This document shows, piece after piece, positions 8,501-16,138 of a stretch of 42,483 nt of DNA; the stretch's first letter is position 1, and each line of letters begins with the position of its first letter. The notes under the pieces were generated by a model. That model saw nothing but the letters and a program-made list of their open reading frames with translations. It had not been told where the DNA came from and ran no database searches. The stretch spans positions 1 to 42,483 of the forward strand of contig JAJFGX010000098.1 of the NCBI GenBank assembly GCA_021775895.1. Reading direction: 5' to 3'. Made by a program: the position numbers and the translations under genes. The stretch is from Alphaproteobacteria bacterium. Its GTDB lineage: Bacteria; Pseudomonadota; Alphaproteobacteria; Micavibrionales; CSBR16-224.

Positions 8501-9626
8501 CTTTATCAATAACTATAAAATCAATTCTTTTATAATACCGCCCAGCAAAAGTACTCTGCCCTGATCTATAATTCCTAACACCTGGAGTTTCAAAGTTAGC
8601 TGTTGTCTGTGAAGCAACATTCTTAAAGCCAGATACACCAGCACTCCAATCGCCTGTACCTGCCAATGCGTACTGTATTTCAAGCTGTACGCTACGTGAC
8701 TGCTTCTTACCATTACTGTCAAATATCATTAATCCATGCGATAAAGTTATATCAACAGATATCTCATCTGCATCAATTTCTGTGGTTCTAATATTATAGC
8801 CATCAACCTGTTTTAAAGTCACTTGTAAGTCATTTTGCAATACTGACTGACTATATAACGACAAAGGCGTATCGCTATCAAAACCTTGACGATGCTCAAT
8901 TTCAACACCATCAAATTCAACAATTGGAGTCTCACCAATTTTAATATCACTAATATCTAATGGTCCATAACCCCAAACAAATAGCATACGTAAATATTGA
9001 TCATTACCTATTGTCTCTGTGTATGGCCTTGCCCCCATTGGTGGAATCATACGATATTTACCTAACACTTGTGGAATTCGACCAAATGGTTGTGTTTGAT
9101 TTCTAGCCCCTTGAATAAATAAAGTTGGACTATCTTTAACAGTAGAGCCAGATTTTTTGCTAGATGGTGGAGCAATAGCATTCAAAGCCAGTCGACCAGC
9201 AAAACTCAATGCTCCAGTAACTAATCGACTACCAGTAATGCCAAACAAACTTGCTTGCCCAAAAGCTGTACCTGCCAAGGCTGTACCTAAAAAAGAAGTG
9301 GAGGCTAGAACTGCTATACTTAAAACAGCCCGCAGAGGATTCTTTCCTCCGCCACCTCCACCCATAGGCACCACCCTTACTTGCAAGGTTGTTCCCGCTT
9401 TTGGAGTAACTAAATGCCATTTTTCCCTTGGGATATAATCATCATTAATAAAAACATGAGCATGACATAGCGAGAATATATCTGGCTGTGACGCATGCAA
9501 AATATCAAATATGGATAAGCCAGCAGTAATATTACTATCCAATCGTTCCACTAAAAATGGGTGTGGAGCTATAGAGAGATGAATATTTTCCTCTTGCTTA
9601 TCATTCTGTTCTGTCTGCTGTTTCAT
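5505..9626 (-). CDS. TipJ/host-specificity-type tail tip protein
   Basis: A protein of about 1373 residues, comparable in size to the large tail-tip proteins of lambda (J) and of the Rhodobacter GTA. The N-terminus (to about 95) looks like a ubiquitin/ThiS-like domain, followed by a glycine run and a hydrophobic Ala/Gly-rich stretch (about 95-155), then FIQGARNQTQPFGRIPQVLG, a motif of TipJ/J proteins. The middle contains beta-rich tail-tip domains and the last third fibronectin-III-like segments. The C-terminus resembles receptor-binding ends. AAAGGA is well spaced for ATG 9626, so that start is preferred to ATG 9632. It follows the NlpC/P60 gene, as in lambda K-I-J. It would close the tail tube and contact the recipient cell. 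Confidence 0.88.
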   Translation of the reverse strand: MKQQTEQNDKQEENIHLSIAPHPFLVERLDSNITAGLSIFDILHASQPDIFSLCHAHVFINDDYIPREKWHLVTPKAGTTLQVRVVPMGGGGGGKNPLRAVLSIAVLASTSFLGTALAGTAFGQASLFGITGSRLVTGALSFAGRLALNAIAPPSSKKSGSTVKDSPTLFIQGARNQTQPFGRIPQVLGKYRMIPPMGARPYTETIGNDQYLRMLFVWGYGPLDISDIKIGETPIVEFDGVEIEHRQGFDSDTPLSLYSQSVLQNDLQVTLKQVDGYNIRTTEIDADEISVDITLSHGLMIFDSNGKKQSRSVQLEIQYALAGTGDWSAGVSGFKNVASQTTANFETPGVRNYRSGQSTFAGRYYKRIDFIVIDKATGVVSVIQGSKKIGFDVNGDIVFAATEPDLPSIPDTKVKIAKVIHVGDTLFSELIDERDLSLVGSVIENSADFLPTIQANKIQLAAGGLQFHAIEITGKQSNALRHSVRFSVPKGQYDVRVKRITADTTSSSVFDTTVWTALRTIRHEAPINMSGLAMTALRIKATDQLSGMIDRFNAVVESIVPDWDGENWVEQATANPASLFRHVLQGNANARPLIDSRIDIGKLEEWHVICADNDREFNSIIDYQASVRDILLEVTAAGRASPSVIDGKWGVITDKLQTVPIQHFTPRNSFDFQGERQFDDFPHALRVRFANSEKGWQQDEMLVFDDGYDSSNATLFETLELSGITSPEQVWKDGRYHIATARLRPETYSFSTDIEYIVCTRGDLIRFTHDVPLFGLKTARVKSVTDDTINVTAVELDETVEMEVGKSYSIRFRKNDGSSLVESVLTVAGETKILSFVTPFPIANTPLSGDLAMFGETGKESVELIVQSIRPSNDLSAKLTCVDAAPAIHGADSGTIPDFDSNITIPTELQRPPSPVIMDIQSGSEVMIRGASGNFIPRIVINLEPIEVNYDFDIKVFIRSADESFFSSAEFTRIAKNTISISNIETGVVYDIKFVYLRLDGWSSKATIIANYAVIGTGGLPSDIENFRINILGDTAHLSWDRSVNIDLSHYYIRFSEAVSGAVWDSSVDLVTHVSSSTTSVSVPASAGSYLIKAVDIQGQESENAIIITSTIASLLGQNQIAIVDEAPSFNGSKVNMFATNNALQLIGQDIVDDWANLDQVLDFDLGDNGFRQSGSYTFDEVFDLGAVYTSTLSPSISVVGLDVSTVIDQWNNVDYMGTWDNSTASQAWSSIIELRTTDDNPIDVGAVWSEWTPFIIGDYTARGFDFRVSVVTTDINVTPVISGLSVKIDMPDRIIGVEDITSSASGTSILFTQGFKNIPAIAVSAQNMQTGDYYTITNTATSGFDIRFFDSLGVGIIRTFDYVAKGYGQEIT

Positions 9627-9668
9627 TCTCATTCCTTTATAGAGTTACTGTGTAAAGGCTAAGTGGAA

Positions 9669-10082
9669 TTACTTTAATTCACCATGCCTAAAAATACCGC
9701 TAATACGGTCTTTCCAACGCCAACTATCATAAGATTCGATACTGCTATTAATATGCCTTTCAATATGCAACATACGTTTGTCACCTATTATACAGCCCAC
9801 ATGCATAGGCTCACCACGCATACGTAACACTATTACATCTCCGCATTTTTCTTCACCAAGCTTAATACTGTGCCATTTAGATGACTCATTTCTAACCAAT
9901 TTACCAATTTCTTTCTGACTATAAGTATTAGTATAATTGCTAGTATAAGAAGGCAGTACCGTGTCAAACTGCTCAAATAAAATTAGTCGCACTAATCCCC
10001 AGCAATCTAAACCATAAATACTACGTCCATGCTCTACAAAAGGCAGGCCAATATAATGACCTGCCCAATAAGGAATTGGCAT
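9669..10082 (-). CDS. NlpC/P60 family tail peptidase
   Basis: A 137-residue protein of the NlpC/P60 cysteine peptidase family used by phage and GTA tails to open peptidoglycan. The catalytic Cys is in GLDCWGL (about residue 27), the His in MHVGCII (about 94), and a third polar residue probably His in MLHIERH. The length is close to the Rhodobacter GTA peptidase. AAGGATATTT precedes ATG 10082. It lies just upstream of TipJ, as expected. The preceding region contains a strong minus-strand terminator, so transcription must restart here or pass through it. Confidence 0.9.
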   Translation of the reverse strand: MPIPYWAGHYIGLPFVEHGRSIYGLDCWGLVRLILFEQFDTVLPSYTSNYTNTYSQKEIGKLVRNESSKWHSIKLGEEKCGDVIVLRMRGEPMHVGCIIGDKRMLHIERHINSSIESYDSWRWKDRISGIFRHGELK

Positions 10083-10114
10083 TTTAAATATCCTTAATTT
10101 TAGAAAATTAATAT

Positions 10115-10150
10115 AAAAAAAACACCTACGATTTATTCCAACCGCAGGTG
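10115..10150 (-). terminator. Rho-independent terminator after the 56-residue gene
   Basis: On the minus strand an 8-bp stem (arms 10123-10130 and 10143-10150, with one G-U pair) and a 12-base loop are followed by eight U residues (10115-10122). It ends the transcript of the small gene at 10190-10360 and lies between that gene and NlpC/P60. Confidence 0.8.
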
Positions 10151-10189
10151 CTTTTACGCTCTAGAAACTCATTTTATAACTAACAATAA

Positions 10190-10360
10190 TTATAAGGACA
10201 TTTTACTCTTAGAACGAATACTTTGTCTTGTGGAAACACTACTAGCATTTCTAATTTTTTCTTGAATAGCAGAAACTTTATCTGCATCAAAACTGGCAAA
10301 ATTATCCAGTCCTGATATCACATTATTTGCATATTTTGATTCAACTTCTGATATTTCCAT
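10190..10360 (-). CDS. Small 56-residue protein, unidentified
   Basis: A frame of 56 codons starting MEISEVESKYANNVISGLDN and ending SKMSL. It is Ser-rich with a basic C-terminal part (about TRQSIRSKSK), has no signal peptide or membrane segment, and matches no family I recognise. It sits in an otherwise gene-free gap between the DUF1833 and NlpC/P60 genes. A good promoter (10414-10441) precedes it and a strong terminator follows it, which is the main reason to think it is real. The ribosome-binding site is only G-rich (GGTGGGG). It looks like a phage cargo (moron) gene. Confidence 0.5.
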   Translation of the reverse strand: MEISEVESKYANNVISGLDNFASFDADKVSAIQEKIRNASSVSTRQSIRSKSKMSL

Positions 10361-10413
10361 AGCTAACACCCCACCAATTACTCTATTATCACTAAAATTC
10401 TGCTGATAATTCT

Positions 10414-10441
10414 ATTATACACTAATTATGCAATTTTACAA
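10414..10441 (-). promoter_or_regulatory. Promoter of the 56-residue gene
   Basis: Read on the minus strand, TTGTAA (10436-10441) and a perfect TATAAT (10414-10419) are 16 bases apart. Transcription would start near 10407, giving a leader of about 47 bases to ATG 10360. The rest of the gap up to 10520 is AT-rich and shows nothing else. Confidence 0.55.
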
Positions 10442-10520
10442 AGGGTCTTAATAAAGTTATTTAAAATCAACTATATACATATATCATTTTTTTATACCTT
10501 TATCTGTTTTTATGGTTATA

Positions 10521-10994
10521 TTAAAAAAGACTCGGGAACCCTGCTGGAGTAAAAACTCCTGATGGGTAAGGTTCTGCTGTGAAATCTTCTATTGTTAACT
10601 CTCCTGTTACTGTAAATGCATCATATTGTATGTTATGCATTTTAAAATCAGGAAATGATGCTTCAACCGTATCAGGATTTGCTGCACGTACAATTTCCAT
10701 TAATATATTAGGACTGCTCGTCATAGTTCTAACCGAGCTTATAATAGTTCTATCTACATTATCAATTTGTAGTCTCGCATTGGCTGATAATGCCTCACTA
10801 TCCTCTGGCAAGGATAAATCAAACGGAAAAGCTGTAAAATTATTACTACGGCTCAAAGTATCGACTATATCGCTAGTTACCCTAATAGGACTACTTAATG
10901 ATGCATGATCTATCGTTAATAAAATAAGAAATACATCATCAGTTTCTTGTGCATTTAATGCCTGAATAGTTGACAGTGTTAGTGTTCTACTCAT
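10521..10994 (-). CDS. DUF1833-type phage tail protein
   Basis: A 157-residue protein. The opening (TLSTIQALNAQETDDVFLILLTIDH), the central EALSANARLQIDNVDRTI and the last third match the DUF1833 family found beside tail-tip genes of alphaproteobacterial and other prophages; it takes the place of the lambda L-type protein. Its start overlaps the stop of the preceding gene by 4 bases (ATGA), so the two are translationally coupled. No catalytic motif is visible; it is probably a tail-tip hub component. Confidence 0.8.
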   Translation of the reverse strand: MSRTLTLSTIQALNAQETDDVFLILLTIDHASLSSPIRVTSDIVDTLSRSNNFTAFPFDLSLPEDSEALSANARLQIDNVDRTIISSVRTMTSSPNILMEIVRAANPDTVEASFPDFKMHNIQYDAFTVTGELTIEDFTAEPYPSGVFTPAGFPSLF

Positions 10995-11341
10995 GGCAAT
11001 ATCTCCAACTGTAGTGCAACTCGAAAATACTCACCATTCTGAGAGCGATATTCTGGTACGCTGATAAAGCGTGCGGTCTCTAACACTCCTGTACGCGGAT
11101 GAGTATAGTTAAAACCCAGACTACCACTTTCTAACGTATTCAGATAGAAATCATCTAGTGTCGCCGTTTGAGTTTTACTAAGCAAATATGCAACACCTAT
11201 CTTGCGTGATGAAGCCGTTGACCTTCTACGTATTTTATCAGGCCCTGTTTCCATCTTAGTACGAATAGTATTATCATCTAATGTTTCACTATAACCATCT
11301 GATAATGGATTTGTTGGTAGGGTAATTGGCCAATCAACCAT
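10991..11341 (-). CDS. Minor tail protein
   Basis: A 116-residue beta-rich protein (MVDWPITLPTNPLSDGY at the start, GSLGFNYTHPRTG in the middle, FRVALQLEILP at the end). The length, fold-like pattern and position between tail tube and DUF1833 fit the small distal-tail proteins of lambda gpM type. An AAAGGAGAG site precedes ATG 11341. The family cannot be named with certainty. In usual gene orders the tape measure and its chaperones come just before it, but here they lie elsewhere. Confidence 0.7.
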   Translation of the reverse strand: MVDWPITLPTNPLSDGYSETLDDNTIRTKMETGPDKIRRRSTASSRKIGVAYLLSKTQTATLDDFYLNTLESGSLGFNYTHPRTGVLETARFISVPEYRSQNGEYFRVALQLEILP

Positions 11342-11363
11342 ATTATCACTCTCCTTTCAATCA

Positions 11364-11777
11364 CTACGCAGCGGTAAATGTGCCTGTGCCGCTCCTAATT
11401 AAGCTAGCAGAAAAGCTTTCCAATCCATCATAGCTACCACTACGATTATAATCTTGTATTACAAAAGCAGCTTCATAAACATCACCATTTGGAAAAGCTA
11501 ATTGAAAATTATTGATAGTTCTATCCATCGCAGCTAAACGTAGAGTTTCTTCTGATGCGTCATCTTTAAATAAACCATCAATATTAATCTGTAAGCTTTG
11601 TACGCCAGCATCAATTACCATTGACTGCACACCAGCATCGCCCATTGCAGTATCATCTACTGGGTTATTATTTACGACCATAGCATTCGTCCTTGCTGCT
11701 CCTATCGCAGTAAAGACCTCTGGCCCTCCGCCATCACCTATTTTTAATAGAAAATCTCTTCCTTTTTGACTTGGCAT
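11364..11777 (-). CDS. Major tail tube protein, TP901-1 type
   Basis: A 137-residue protein starting MPSQKGRDFLLKIGDGGGPEVFTAIGA. The motif set with NPVDDTAMGDAG, then SLQINIDGLFKDDASEETLR and the end SFSASLIRSGTGTFTAA is that of the phage major tail protein/TP901-1 family, also found in GTAs. It would polymerise into the tail tube. AAAGGAT precedes ATG 11777, and 20 bases separate it from the DUF3168 gene. Confidence 0.87.
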   Translation of the reverse strand: MPSQKGRDFLLKIGDGGGPEVFTAIGAARTNAMVVNNNPVDDTAMGDAGVQSMVIDAGVQSLQINIDGLFKDDASEETLRLAAMDRTINNFQLAFPNGDVYEAAFVIQDYNRSGSYDGLESFSASLIRSGTGTFTAA

Positions 11778-11797
11778 AGTTTTATCCTTTCTGTTTT

Positions 11798-12211
11798 TTA
11801 TAAAATTTCTTCGGTTATAATTTCAAAATTCTGTATTGCACTTCTAGTTTTGCCATCTTTATCAACAATTGTACGAGATGAAACAAATCGGCAAGAAATT
11901 ACAGATTGCCCTGCAATAGACCAATCATTTTTCTCATGCAATAAATCATATACTGCTTGCATTATTTGTTTAATTTCTTGCATGCCTTGATAGCGACTAA
12001 AACTCTGTAGAGTTAAACGAATATTAAGCCCCCTACCTATTTGAGTATCGAATGGTTCAGCAAATGCATCACCTAGAACAATGTAAGGAAAGGCACTTTC
12101 TTCTGGTACATAATCAAAAACACGATTTGCTAATAATGCAGTTAAACTAGTATCTGCCTGCACCGCTGTGTACATAGATGCTTGCACGTCCCACTGACTA
12201 TCTGCGGACAT
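11798..12211 (-). CDS. DUF3168 tail completion / terminator protein
   Basis: A 137-residue protein of the DUF3168 family: a starting helix (QASMYTAVQADTSLTALLANRVFDYVPE), then AFPYIVLGDAFAEPFDTQIG, then LTLQSFSRYQGMQEIKQIM. Such proteins cap the tail at the head-tail junction. AAGGAG precedes ATG 12211. The Sel1 gene on the other strand separates it from the head-tail adaptor. Confidence 0.85.
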   Translation of the reverse strand: MSADSQWDVQASMYTAVQADTSLTALLANRVFDYVPEESAFPYIVLGDAFAEPFDTQIGRGLNIRLTLQSFSRYQGMQEIKQIMQAVYDLLHEKNDWSIAGQSVISCRFVSSRTIVDKDGKTRSAIQNFEIITEEIL

Positions 12212-12293
12212 TATTTTCTCCTTATAAATGTTATAAAATTATAGATATAGTAATAAAGATGTTTTATTCTTATAGAAGAAGGAGATTTTCCAA

Positions 12294-12935
12294 ATGCTAA
12301 TAAGAAATATAAAAAGCTTTTTTACTGTTATTATATTCTGTACTTGCTTATTACTTTCCAATCCTGCCTCAGCTGGTTTTAAGGAAGGCAAAGAAGCCTA
12401 TACTAAAAAAGACTGGGCAATGGCGATATTTGAACTTCGTCCTATAGCTGAGCAAGAACATGCTGAAGCTCAATTACTACTTGCCAATATGTATAGCGAT
12501 GGCATGGGTGTTAAAAAAAGCATACCTATGGCATATAGCCTCTATAAACGCTCTGCCGAAAATGGCAATGACAATGCTATGCTAGCTCTAGCAACAATTT
12601 ATGTTAGCGGTGTTGGCGTTCCAAAAAATATGGACAAAGGCGTTGCATGGTTCACTAAAGCAGCTGAAAGAGGCAACCAAGCGGCTCAATTCACACTTGG
12701 CAGTATATTCGTTCAAGGTATAGAAGCTGATAACATACCAGCTGATATTGTTGCATCTTATAAATGGTATCGTATAGCGTCACAAAAAGAAGATATTAAG
12801 CGTATTAAGCATGCATCAGCTGAATTAGTAAAAGTTCTGACAGAGAAACTAACTCCTGAAGAAATTGCAAAAGCAGAAGAAGAAATCGCTAACTGGCGTC
12901 CAATAACCAACACACCACAAGATAGCGATAAGTAA
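12294..12935 (+). CDS. Secreted Sel1-repeat protein, cargo gene in the head-tail region
   Basis: A 213-residue protein with a signal peptide (basic MLIRNIK, hydrophobic core, likely cleavage after NPASA near residue 28). About four Sel1/TPR-like repeats follow: AEAQLLLANMYSDGMGV, DNAMLALATIYVSGVGV, QAAQFTLGSIFVQGIEA and a last ADIVASYKWYRIA. Such proteins scaffold protein contacts in the periplasm or outside the cell and are common in host-associated bacteria. GAAGGAG precedes ATG 12294. It is opposite to the structural genes, and its stop codon directly abuts the last base of the head-tail adaptor. It has no structural role expected in a virion, so it is read as a cargo gene. Confidence 0.85.
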   Translation: MLIRNIKSFFTVIIFCTCLLLSNPASAGFKEGKEAYTKKDWAMAIFELRPIAEQEHAEAQLLLANMYSDGMGVKKSIPMAYSLYKRSAENGNDNAMLALATIYVSGVGVPKNMDKGVAWFTKAAERGNQAAQFTLGSIFVQGIEADNIPADIVASYKWYRIASQKEDIKRIKHASAELVKVLTEKLTPEEIAKAEEEIANWRPITNTPQDSDK

Positions 12936-13265
12936 TCATAGCTTTAGCAAATAGCAAACTAGAAATTTATTTCTTGCATCAACATCTTCAATACGTTCAA
13001 TTGCAAAGTTATTTACTCCATCAGTTAACTGTTTATCCAAAGTCATATCTGCATGGTAACGCATAATAATCTTATGCGTTGCCTTGTGAGATAATTGTGA
13101 GAACTCTACTCTCTCAACTATTTTCAGCCCTATAAGCTCAACAAATATATTTGGATAATTTGCAATATCTTGCCATGTGGTTTGTTGCCCACCACCACCA
13201 TCATTTACAATCACTGCTTCTTGTATTGTTAAACGATCACGCATACTGCCTAAGGATATTTTCAT
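12936..13265 (-). CDS. Head-tail adaptor / joining protein
   Basis: A 109-residue beta-barrel-type protein with the pattern of the phage head-tail joining family: SMRDRLTIQEAV, a Gly-rich loop (NDGGGGQQTTWQDI), an IFVELI segment and SHKATHKIIMRYHADM. It would bind under the connector in the head-tail interface. It follows the connector gene by 3 bases. Confidence 0.85.
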   Translation of the reverse strand: MKISLGSMRDRLTIQEAVIVNDGGGGQQTTWQDIANYPNIFVELIGLKIVERVEFSQLSHKATHKIIMRYHADMTLDKQLTDGVNNFAIERIEDVDARNKFLVCYLLKL

Positions 13266-13268
13266 CTT

Positions 13269-13844
13269 TTAAATCTCCATTTTGCGATATGGTTGTAATA
13301 TATTCAAAGCACCAGAACGTATTAAAACATTCTGCCCTTGCTCATCATCACCACGGTGTTCATATAAAATGGTTAAGACCATTAATATTGCCTGCTTTAA
13401 AGCATCTGGCACATCTGTTGTGCTCGCCCCATAACCTGCGTCATAAGAAAATTCTATACCATTAACTTTTCTGGTTGGCACTGGAAAAACAGAGCCTTCT
13501 TTTAATACAACTCGTCCTTGAATGCTATCGATACTATATGAAGCAAGATCTTCGCTAACTCCAACATCCGCCGCATCATATACTTTAATATCTAACAGAG
13601 ATAAAAATGGCAATCGTGGCAATACAACTATGCCACTATCTGGGAATTTATCTATGAACATGCTAAATGTTTGTTTTATAAAACTTCTCTCAGTAAAGTT
13701 TTCACAAATTTGCCTTGCTGTTTCAATTAAAGACTGCACAAGAGTATCATCAACCGCTGTATCTAAGCGTAAATGTGATTTCGCCTCTGTTAGAGTAACT
13801 GGCTCTATCAATGGTTTTACTGTCTGTATTAAGCGATAAATCAT
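13269..13844 (-). CDS. Head-tail connector, phiE125 gp8 type
   Basis: A protein of 191 residues from ATG 13844. The start MIYRLIQTVKPLIEPVTLTEA, then KSHLRLDT ... DDTLVQSLIETARQICENFTE, and the C-terminal PDALKQAILMVLTILYEHR are diagnostic of the phiE125 gp8/HK97 gp6-like connector group. The frame can be extended upstream to 13913, but that extension overlaps the preceding small gene and AAGGATAA sits well for ATG 13844, so the shorter form is used. Confidence 0.87.
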   Translation of the reverse strand: MIYRLIQTVKPLIEPVTLTEAKSHLRLDTAVDDTLVQSLIETARQICENFTERSFIKQTFSMFIDKFPDSGIVVLPRLPFLSLLDIKVYDAADVGVSEDLASYSIDSIQGRVVLKEGSVFPVPTRKVNGIEFSYDAGYGASTTDVPDALKQAILMVLTILYEHRGDDEQGQNVLIRSGALNILQPYRKMEI

Positions 13845-13848
13845 TGTC

Positions 13849-14028
13849 TTATCCTTTATTCTTATTACTTGTTTTTCTCTTACGCTTTGTGTTTGGTTTT
13901 GCCCAACCTTCATCTAAAGCAAGCTTAGCACAGCTCTTTGATACTTCATGTACACCAGGTGCATAGCTCACAACTCGAATACCATCATATGCATAGGAAA
14001 ATGGCTTTATTACTTTAATTTTTATCAT
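13849..14028 (-). CDS. Small 59-residue head-module protein
   Basis: A frame starting MIKIKVIKPFSYAYDGIRVV, then SYAPGVHEV and a DEGWAKP segment, ending in a Lys/Arg-rich tail (KRKRKTSNKNKG). The same plan (beta start, APGEHD-like turn, LALAEGWA-like helix) is seen in small unnamed proteins next to connector genes in many phages. It lies between the capsid terminator and the connector and is 4 bases from the latter. A ribosome-binding site GAGGTG lies just upstream. Function unknown. Confidence 0.7.
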   Translation of the reverse strand: MIKIKVIKPFSYAYDGIRVVSYAPGVHEVSKSCAKLALDEGWAKPNTKRKRKTSNKNKG

Positions 14029-14040
14029 TTACATCACCTC

Positions 14041-14074
14041 AAAAAGAAAGGGGAGCAGTGATTACCGCTCCCCC
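14041..14074 (-). terminator. Terminator or attenuator after the major capsid gene
   Basis: A 7-bp GC stem (arms 14050-14056 and 14067-14073) with a 10-base loop is followed on the minus strand by a T-rich run broken by one C. Such partial terminators after capsid genes raise capsid mRNA over the downstream genes. Confidence 0.65.
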
Positions 14075-14102
14075 ATAAATATCAACCGAAAGAGATATTT
14101 AA

Positions 14103-15386
14103 TTAAATTGCAAACTTAAGAAGTTTAATTGCTTCAAAGTTTGATACATCTCCGCCAACACGTTTAGTTGTGTAGAACTTCACGAATGGCTTTGTTGTTA
14201 AGTTATCACGTAGGATATGTAGACCTTGACGATCAACAATTTGATAACCAGCGTTAAAATCACCAAAAGCAATAGACAGGCTATTTGCTGCAATTGCTGG
14301 CATGTCCTCTGCTTCTACCACATTAAAGCCTAGCAAAGTGCCGCCTTGTTGTGATTGAAAGTCTGGAGTCCATAGGTAATTACCATTACCATCTTTTAAC
14401 TTACGTACTTCTGATAGAGTAGAACGCTTCATCATAAAGACAGCATTATCTCTATATGATGCTTTCAAGCTATAGACCATGTTGATTAAAGCATCGCCAG
14501 GATCTGTAGCGGCAAAGCCTCCAGATACTCCAGTATTACTCTGTTCTATTACTTCAAAAGTAGTCGCATTAGGAACGCCAGCGGTATAAGTCAAGAAACC
14601 TGTAGGCTTATTAACACCGTCACCATTAACAAAAGCAGTGTTTTCCATGCGAGCAAGCTTGTCTGCAATTTTACCAGCCAACCATTCATCAACATTAAAC
14701 TGTGCATCATCAAGCAATTTTTGAGTTGCTCTAGGCTCTGCATATTGCTCATGTACAGGAATTGTGTACTGCCCTATTTGTGGTGATGCAGTTTCTGTTC
14801 TAGCAGCCGTCTCGCCAACCCAGCCAGTTGTTGCTTCATCAAGATCACGAGTTCCCTCTAATCTATCTGTACCAACAGTTACAATATTCGCCACTTGACG
14901 CATAGGTGAAGTGTCATGAATTAACTGAACAATTCTACCAGAAATATCAGGTGTTACTAAATATCCGCCATCAGGATCAGAACCAACGCTTAAAGCTTTT
15001 ATTTCTTCAATACTAGAACCTGCATTATTCTTACGAATATAATTCCAGAAAGCTGACTTATAAGAACGGTATTGATCCATATCTAAATTACTTGAGTTTT
15101 TAGTACTCAAAGCAAATTCAGAGGCTTCTTTATATTCAGCAACACTGTTCTCACCCATAGGAGAACGTTTTAATACGGTCTCCATAATATCAACTCGCCT
15201 TTTTGCTAAATCAGCAGCATCTTGAGCTCTACCAATTTCGTTATTTAGTCGCTGTACTTTCATTTCTGTTAAAGTATCGCTACTGCCTTTATTTTCAATC
15301 TCTTGCAAACGTTGATCATTTGCTTGTTTAAAGCTAACAAAAGCTTGCTCTAAATCAGAAACTGCATTTTTAATTTCTTCACGCAT
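14103..15386 (-). CDS. Major capsid protein, HK97 fold
   Basis: A 427-residue precursor of the HK97 family. Residues 1-110 are charged and coiled-coil-like (the scaffolding delta domain) and would be removed by the prohead protease; the shell domain follows (GGYLVTPDISGRIVQLI, ALINMVYSLKASYRDNAVFMM, SLSIAFGDFNAGYQIVDRQG). The C-terminus has the usual FVKFYTTKRVGGDVSNFEA. AAGGAAG precedes ATG 15386. It is full length with no lesion, suggesting continued selection. It lies directly after the protease gene. Confidence 0.95.
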   Translation of the reverse strand: MREEIKNAVSDLEQAFVSFKQANDQRLQEIENKGSSDTLTEMKVQRLNNEIGRAQDAADLAKRRVDIMETVLKRSPMGENSVAEYKEASEFALSTKNSSNLDMDQYRSYKSAFWNYIRKNNAGSSIEEIKALSVGSDPDGGYLVTPDISGRIVQLIHDTSPMRQVANIVTVGTDRLEGTRDLDEATTGWVGETAARTETASPQIGQYTIPVHEQYAEPRATQKLLDDAQFNVDEWLAGKIADKLARMENTAFVNGDGVNKPTGFLTYTAGVPNATTFEVIEQSNTGVSGGFAATDPGDALINMVYSLKASYRDNAVFMMKRSTLSEVRKLKDGNGNYLWTPDFQSQQGGTLLGFNVVEAEDMPAIAANSLSIAFGDFNAGYQIVDRQGLHILRDNLTTKPFVKFYTTKRVGGDVSNFEAIKLLKFAI

Positions 15387-15410
15387 GTGTAATCTTCCTT
15401 TTTTTAAATT

Positions 15411-16091
15411 TTAATAACTCAGCTCAAGCAACCGTTCTGTTAGTCGTGACAGAGCAGAAACATCAGAGCCAAAACTTTTTGCACTCCCTGCATCACGCAA
15501 GGTTTCAATGGTCTTGTAGCCACCAGCAACAATGCTTTTGGCTTGTTTGCGGCTAAAACCTGCATCACGCAGGAAAGCCTCAAATTCTCGTATATGTGGA
15601 ATTCTTCCTGAATCTAGAGCTGTTTTTACAGCCGAGACCCTAGCACTATCCAAGGCTGGAAAAGTGACCAGTGATATTTCCATCAAATCAATTTTTAATA
15701 AAGTACGCACACCTGTCATCGGGTCAATTTCAGAATCAATAGTTTTAAAACCTATTGAAAGCCCTGATAATGCATTTTCTGACATTAATTTATGTGCCTG
15801 TTTTGCTCTGGCAATATCATCAATAAATAACTGCCCTTTTACAAATAGCCCTTTATGATCTTCTCTAATTTCTCTAAATACGCCAATTGGCTCTCGTGTA
15901 TCATGTTGCCACAGTAATGGCGGCATTCTTCCACTAACTCTATGTGCTTGTAAACTTTGTGTAAAAGCACCTGCCTCTACCTTATCCCGAACATTATCAA
16001 TATCATTAAAAACAGATGCATAACCTTCGAATATCCCTGCATCATCTAATGATTCAAGGTCAAACACAGAATTTATAACTTGTGATCTCAT
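15411..16091 (-). CDS. HK97-type prohead protease
   Basis: A 226-residue serine protease of the HK97 family that matures the capsid. The first part has FEGYASVFNDIDNVRDKVEAG, the His is in LLWQHD (about 64), and the Ser in LSGLSIGF (about 111). The last 60 residues contain FEAFLRDAGFSRKQAKSIV, a segment often present in prophage proteases of this group. GGAG precedes ATG 16091. It is next to the capsid gene as usual, but it follows the tape measure gene rather than the portal. Confidence 0.92.
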   Translation of the reverse strand: MRSQVINSVFDLESLDDAGIFEGYASVFNDIDNVRDKVEAGAFTQSLQAHRVSGRMPPLLWQHDTREPIGVFREIREDHKGLFVKGQLFIDDIARAKQAHKLMSENALSGLSIGFKTIDSEIDPMTGVRTLLKIDLMEISLVTFPALDSARVSAVKTALDSGRIPHIREFEAFLRDAGFSRKQAKSIVAGGYKTIETLRDAGSAKSFGSDVSALSRLTERLLELSY

Positions 16092-16138
16092 TATTTTTTA
16101 CTCCATTTATTAGCTAATTTTTAGTTTATAGGGCTATA

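Noticed and set aside
13845-13913. Longer start for the connector protein
   Set aside because: It overlaps the 59-residue gene, and a good ribosome-binding site and the family-typical N-terminus point to ATG 13844.
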